Shown: positions 61,098 to 64,000 of the stretch, piece by piece
Position numbering within the stretch: the stretch's first letter is position 1
How the letters are laid out: each line of letters begins with the position of its first letter
NCBI GenBank assembly: GCA_030068075.1
Contig: CM057830.1
Span: 26,754,247 to 26,818,246 of the forward strand
Direction: 5' to 3'
Source: Paguma larvata
Lineage: Eukaryota > Chordata > Mammalia > Carnivora > Viverridae
Length of the DNA: 64,000 nucleotides
Position numbers and translations under genes: made by a program
Notes under the pieces: model-generated
Database searches by the model: none
Seen by the model: only the letters and a program-made list of their open reading frames with translations
Told to the model about the DNA's origin: nothing

Positions 61098-61320
61098 GGG
61101 GCACCTTGGCGGCTCAGTCAGTTAAGTGTCTGACTCTTGATTTCAGCTCAGGTCATGAACCTGAGAAGGTTTGGGTAGTTTCAGCCCCGAGTCAACTCTG
61201 TGCTATCAGGTCACAGCCTGGAGCCTGCTTTCAATTCTGTGTCTCTCTATCCCTCCTCCACTCATGCTCTTGGTCTCTCTCTCAAAATAAAGAAATAAAC
61301 ATTAAAAAAAAGAAAAAGAA
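61098..61320 (+). mobile_element. CAN-SINE (first of tandem pair)
   Basis: Head 'ggggcaccttggcggctcag', CT-rich block and a long A/G-rich tail into which a second SINE appears to have inserted. 'cagtgcc' before it (61089-61095) and 'gagtgcc' after the second SINE (61559-61565) may be remnants of its TSD. Confidence 0.94.
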
Positions 61321-61323
61321 AGA

Positions 61324-61550
61324 GGGGCGCCTAGGTGGCTCAGTCGGTTGAGCGGCCAACTTTGGCTCAGGCCATGATCTCACGGTCTGTGAGTTCGAGC
61401 CCCGCGTCGGGCTCTGTGCTGATGGCTCAGAGCCTGGAACCTGCTTTGGATTCTGTGTCTCCCTCTCTCTCTGCCCTTCCCCTGCTCATGCTCTGTCTCT
61501 ATGTCTCCCCAAAATAAATAAAAATGTTTAAAAAAATTAAAAAAAAAAAA
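61324..61550 (+). mobile_element. Young felid CAN-SINE (second of tandem pair)
   Basis: Near-consensus with many intact CpGs, a B-box 'gagttcgagcccc' and a long poly(A) tail. It sits in the tail of the older copy. Youngest-looking together with the copy at 48957. Confidence 0.95.
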
Positions 61551-61554
61551 GAGT

Positions 61555-63305
61555 GAAAGAGTGCCTGACAGTAAAGAGCATCCACAACCATAAAGAATAT
61601 CCCTCAATTTCCTCTGCCATCCAAAAGGGGGAAGAAATGTCTTAGAGGGGAAGATACACTTTCCCCATCAACAAAGTTAGCATTACAGTAAGGTCCCCAC
61701 TCTTCTCCATCTGTCTTACCACTGATCACCCACCTCTCATAACCCAAAGCCAGCCCCGGGGAGAAGGGACGAAGTAAAAATCACCAAAAGGGCCAAATCA
61801 AAACCTGAAAAGTATGAGGTATAGCAAAATAAAATAAAAACAAAAACAAAAAAGAATTGTCACAATTCATCTGGAAGTGACTGGATTAAATCATCTATCA
61901 GATGGAAGGAAATGACCTAGAAATAGAGATTGTTATACTACAGAAACATTTTTCAGCCTAACTGAGCTTGTTGCTTTAGCCAGTTTTGCAACATACAGGT
62001 AGAGACTTGAAGATACACAATTGCCTAGGCTATGCCTCTTGATAAAAATTCTCTAACTACTTGCTTGACCCTATCAAAACTCCCTTTCACCTCTTCTCAG
62101 AAGCATCTACCGTCAAGTGACTATAATAATATGATGAAAGTGATTCACGCCAATTTCTGATAAGACCTCGTCTGAAGTAAAAGATAAAGAGCATGAGAGA
62201 TTTTAGACAAGCAGCTCTACAAATTTAGCATGTCCAACTGGAAATACATGCAGCCAATATTATGGTTTATAGTCTTTCATTTCCCGTGCCCACTCTCATA
62301 CTGAAAGCATAGAAGCAAGAATCACGCTACCTTCGACTTTGTCAACTGTGGTCTTCTCATACACAACAAAGAGTAATAGTTTGGTAAATCTGAATTAGAA
62401 TCATGTATGTTGATTATTTATAACATTATACTAGAACCCATTGTATACGTGATCATTCCCCTCAATTAAAAAAATACAACTACTATCTTACAATCCTACT
62501 CTACATATACATGGGCAATTTGAATATATGACTATCTGGAGATATAATCTCATGTGTAAATAAAGAATAACAAGAATAATAATACCTGCTTAGATTTTTC
62601 GAAAATTAAATGTGGAAAAATCATCTCAAAAACCATGACTCTCTACTGAACATGTGGCTTTTTCATGCTCAGAAATAAATCTATTTACATTTTAATAGAA
62701 TTAGATACATAAAGAAGATGAAGTAGGAGAATTAAGGGCTGTATAGTGCTGATACGTGGTCAGAAACTTCCTCTGGCTGTGATATATAGGATTTCGATGA
62801 TGTAAACTACCATGTGAGAAGAGGAAGACTGTTAAAACATAGCCAAGAAAAGCAATTTAAGAAAATATCAAGCACATTCAAAAGATTTGAAGAATAAGAA
62901 GAAATAGCTAAAGAGAGTTTTGTGACTTTCAGGCTGTGTTATTATATTGATTTCTCTCCCATAGGGAAAAATGTATCATCATAGTGCTGGACTCATTACA
63001 GATTAGATAGTACTTCCTGTCTTGATTTTATCAAGCATCATGGGACTAAGCTGGCATTTTTCTACCCATCTGAGGCCCAGGGTCTTAAGGACAGTGAGCC
63101 ATCACTACCTCATTCCACAACTTTTAGAGAAGTCCAAGAACGGTTACATAAAGTAATTATTAGTAAAAACTGAGAACATGTGGGTATTTCAAGAGGAAAC
63201 ATAACCTTGAGCCTGTGAGTTGCTCTCTCTTCTCTCACACTGTCAGATATTGGGGATACTTTAAAGTTTCAAACACTGTGGAATAGTGGAGTGAAACACG
63301 AATAT
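61555..63305. other. Unique sequence
   Basis: No gene or nameable repeat over about 1.75 kb. Confidence 0.4.
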
Positions 63306-63309
63306 AGAA

Positions 63310-63482
63310 GTTTAAATTCTGGCTTTATTGTACCTATAAGCATAGTGTACCTATAAGATCTTGAGGAGTTGTTTCTTCCACTAATACTGTCAATTTCCTC
63401 AAGGGTAATATGGGAAAACTAATACTTGGTATGTTTGTTGTGAAAATAAGAGACTTCAATGTAGTACCAGACACAGAATGAA
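63310..63482 (+). repeat. MIR SINE (degraded)
   Basis: 'tttaaattctggctttattg', 'caatttcctcaagggtaata', 'gtagtaccagacacagaat' follow the MIR order. Confidence 0.55.
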
Positions 63483-63489
63483 GGATCTG

Positions 63490-64000
63490 GATTTTGTGTA
63501 GTTTTTTTTTTTTTTTAAGGACTTTCTTGAAAGAATAAATCATATTAACTAAAATTTACTTTCAGTTTACCACATAATAGGACTCAATATATGTTAAGGA
63601 AATGAAGAATTAATGAACAAATGAATAAAGTAACAACAACAAAAATCTGGAGGAAGGTTTCTAATAGAATGTCATGGAGAATTCTCTCTTCGGCCAATTC
63701 TCTTCTCATTTTAATTGCTTCTAAAGGACAGAAGCTGTGCCCAGACTACACATTTTCATATCTTCTTCGGAATATTTTATGTGGCTTTTAAGCTGAAGTT
63801 TAATAAGCACATCTTAGATTCTCTGGATCAGCACAGTTTTGGTGATCCTTTCAACTGATGTTCGGAAATATTTCACAGAATTTTGTTTACTACATGTATT
63901 CCTTAAGTATGGGACTGTGTACTTTTAAAATTACGGAAAAGTCCCAGCAGAAATTACTACTTTACCAAAGGTATACAAGTTTTACTAGGTCTACAAGATT
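63490..64000. other. Unique sequence with a T run
   Basis: A run of about 15 T near 63502, then unique AT-rich DNA. No gene. Confidence 0.4.

Noticed and set aside
49026..61420. CpG island candidates at CpG-rich spots
   Set aside because: The CpGs are confined to young SINE heads and are far too short for an island.

Overview
The window is nuclear DNA from a carnivoran mammal, most likely a felid. The diagnostic element is the tRNA-Lys-derived CAN-SINE in its cat form: head GGGGCRCCTGGGTGGCTCAG, B box GGTTCGAGCCC, a long CT-rich stretch and an AATAAATAAA tail. I count 18 copies. Carnivoran L1 3' ends, mammalian-wide MIR and L2 copies and ERVL-MaLR LTR fragments agree with this. GC content is low, and there is no operon, CRISPR array, rRNA or convincing protein-coding gene. 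The longest open frames (136-145 codons) are about what chance gives in 64 kb of AT-rich DNA, or they lie in repeats. I read the window as intergenic or deep intronic sequence.

Layout. 1-5.3 kb: MIR, a TTTA microsatellite, an L1 3' end, an older L1M and one SINE. 5.3-15.3 kb: mostly unique sequence with scattered SINEs, an MLT1-like LTR and CA repeats. 15.3-19.5 kb: an antisense ancient L1M, then a sense 5'-truncated L1 (ORF2 C-terminus plus 3' UTR) with a SINE nested in it. 19.6-26.2 kb: largely unique. 26.2-28.4 kb: MIRs and a sense L1M carrying two SINEs. 28.4-39.3 kb: the least repetitive part, with an L2 end, a hAT-type DNA transposon, an MLT1 fragment and about 4 kb (34.9-38.9 kb) without recognisable repeats. 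39.3-45.9 kb: L2, MIR and an ancient mammalian repeat, split by three antisense SINEs and by an L1 with a 5' inversion. 46-52.6 kb: nearly solid ancient L1M, mostly antisense, invaded by a class II-type solo LTR and two SINEs. 52.6-64 kb: unique DNA with a double SINE insertion at 57.1-57.6 kb and a tandem SINE pair at 61.1-61.55 kb.

No genes act together here. The information lies in the layered insertion history, which target-site duplications (TSDs) let me order. The best observations are: a site at 57.1-57.6 kb where four copies of one short target separate three insertions; three A/T-rich tracts that are flanked by TSD-like repeats but have no element body; a twin-primed L1; a solo LTR with an exact 6-bp TSD; and candidate conserved non-coding segments. 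I found no previously undescribed biological system. Subfamily names are from memory of consensus sequences and need RepeatMasker confirmation.
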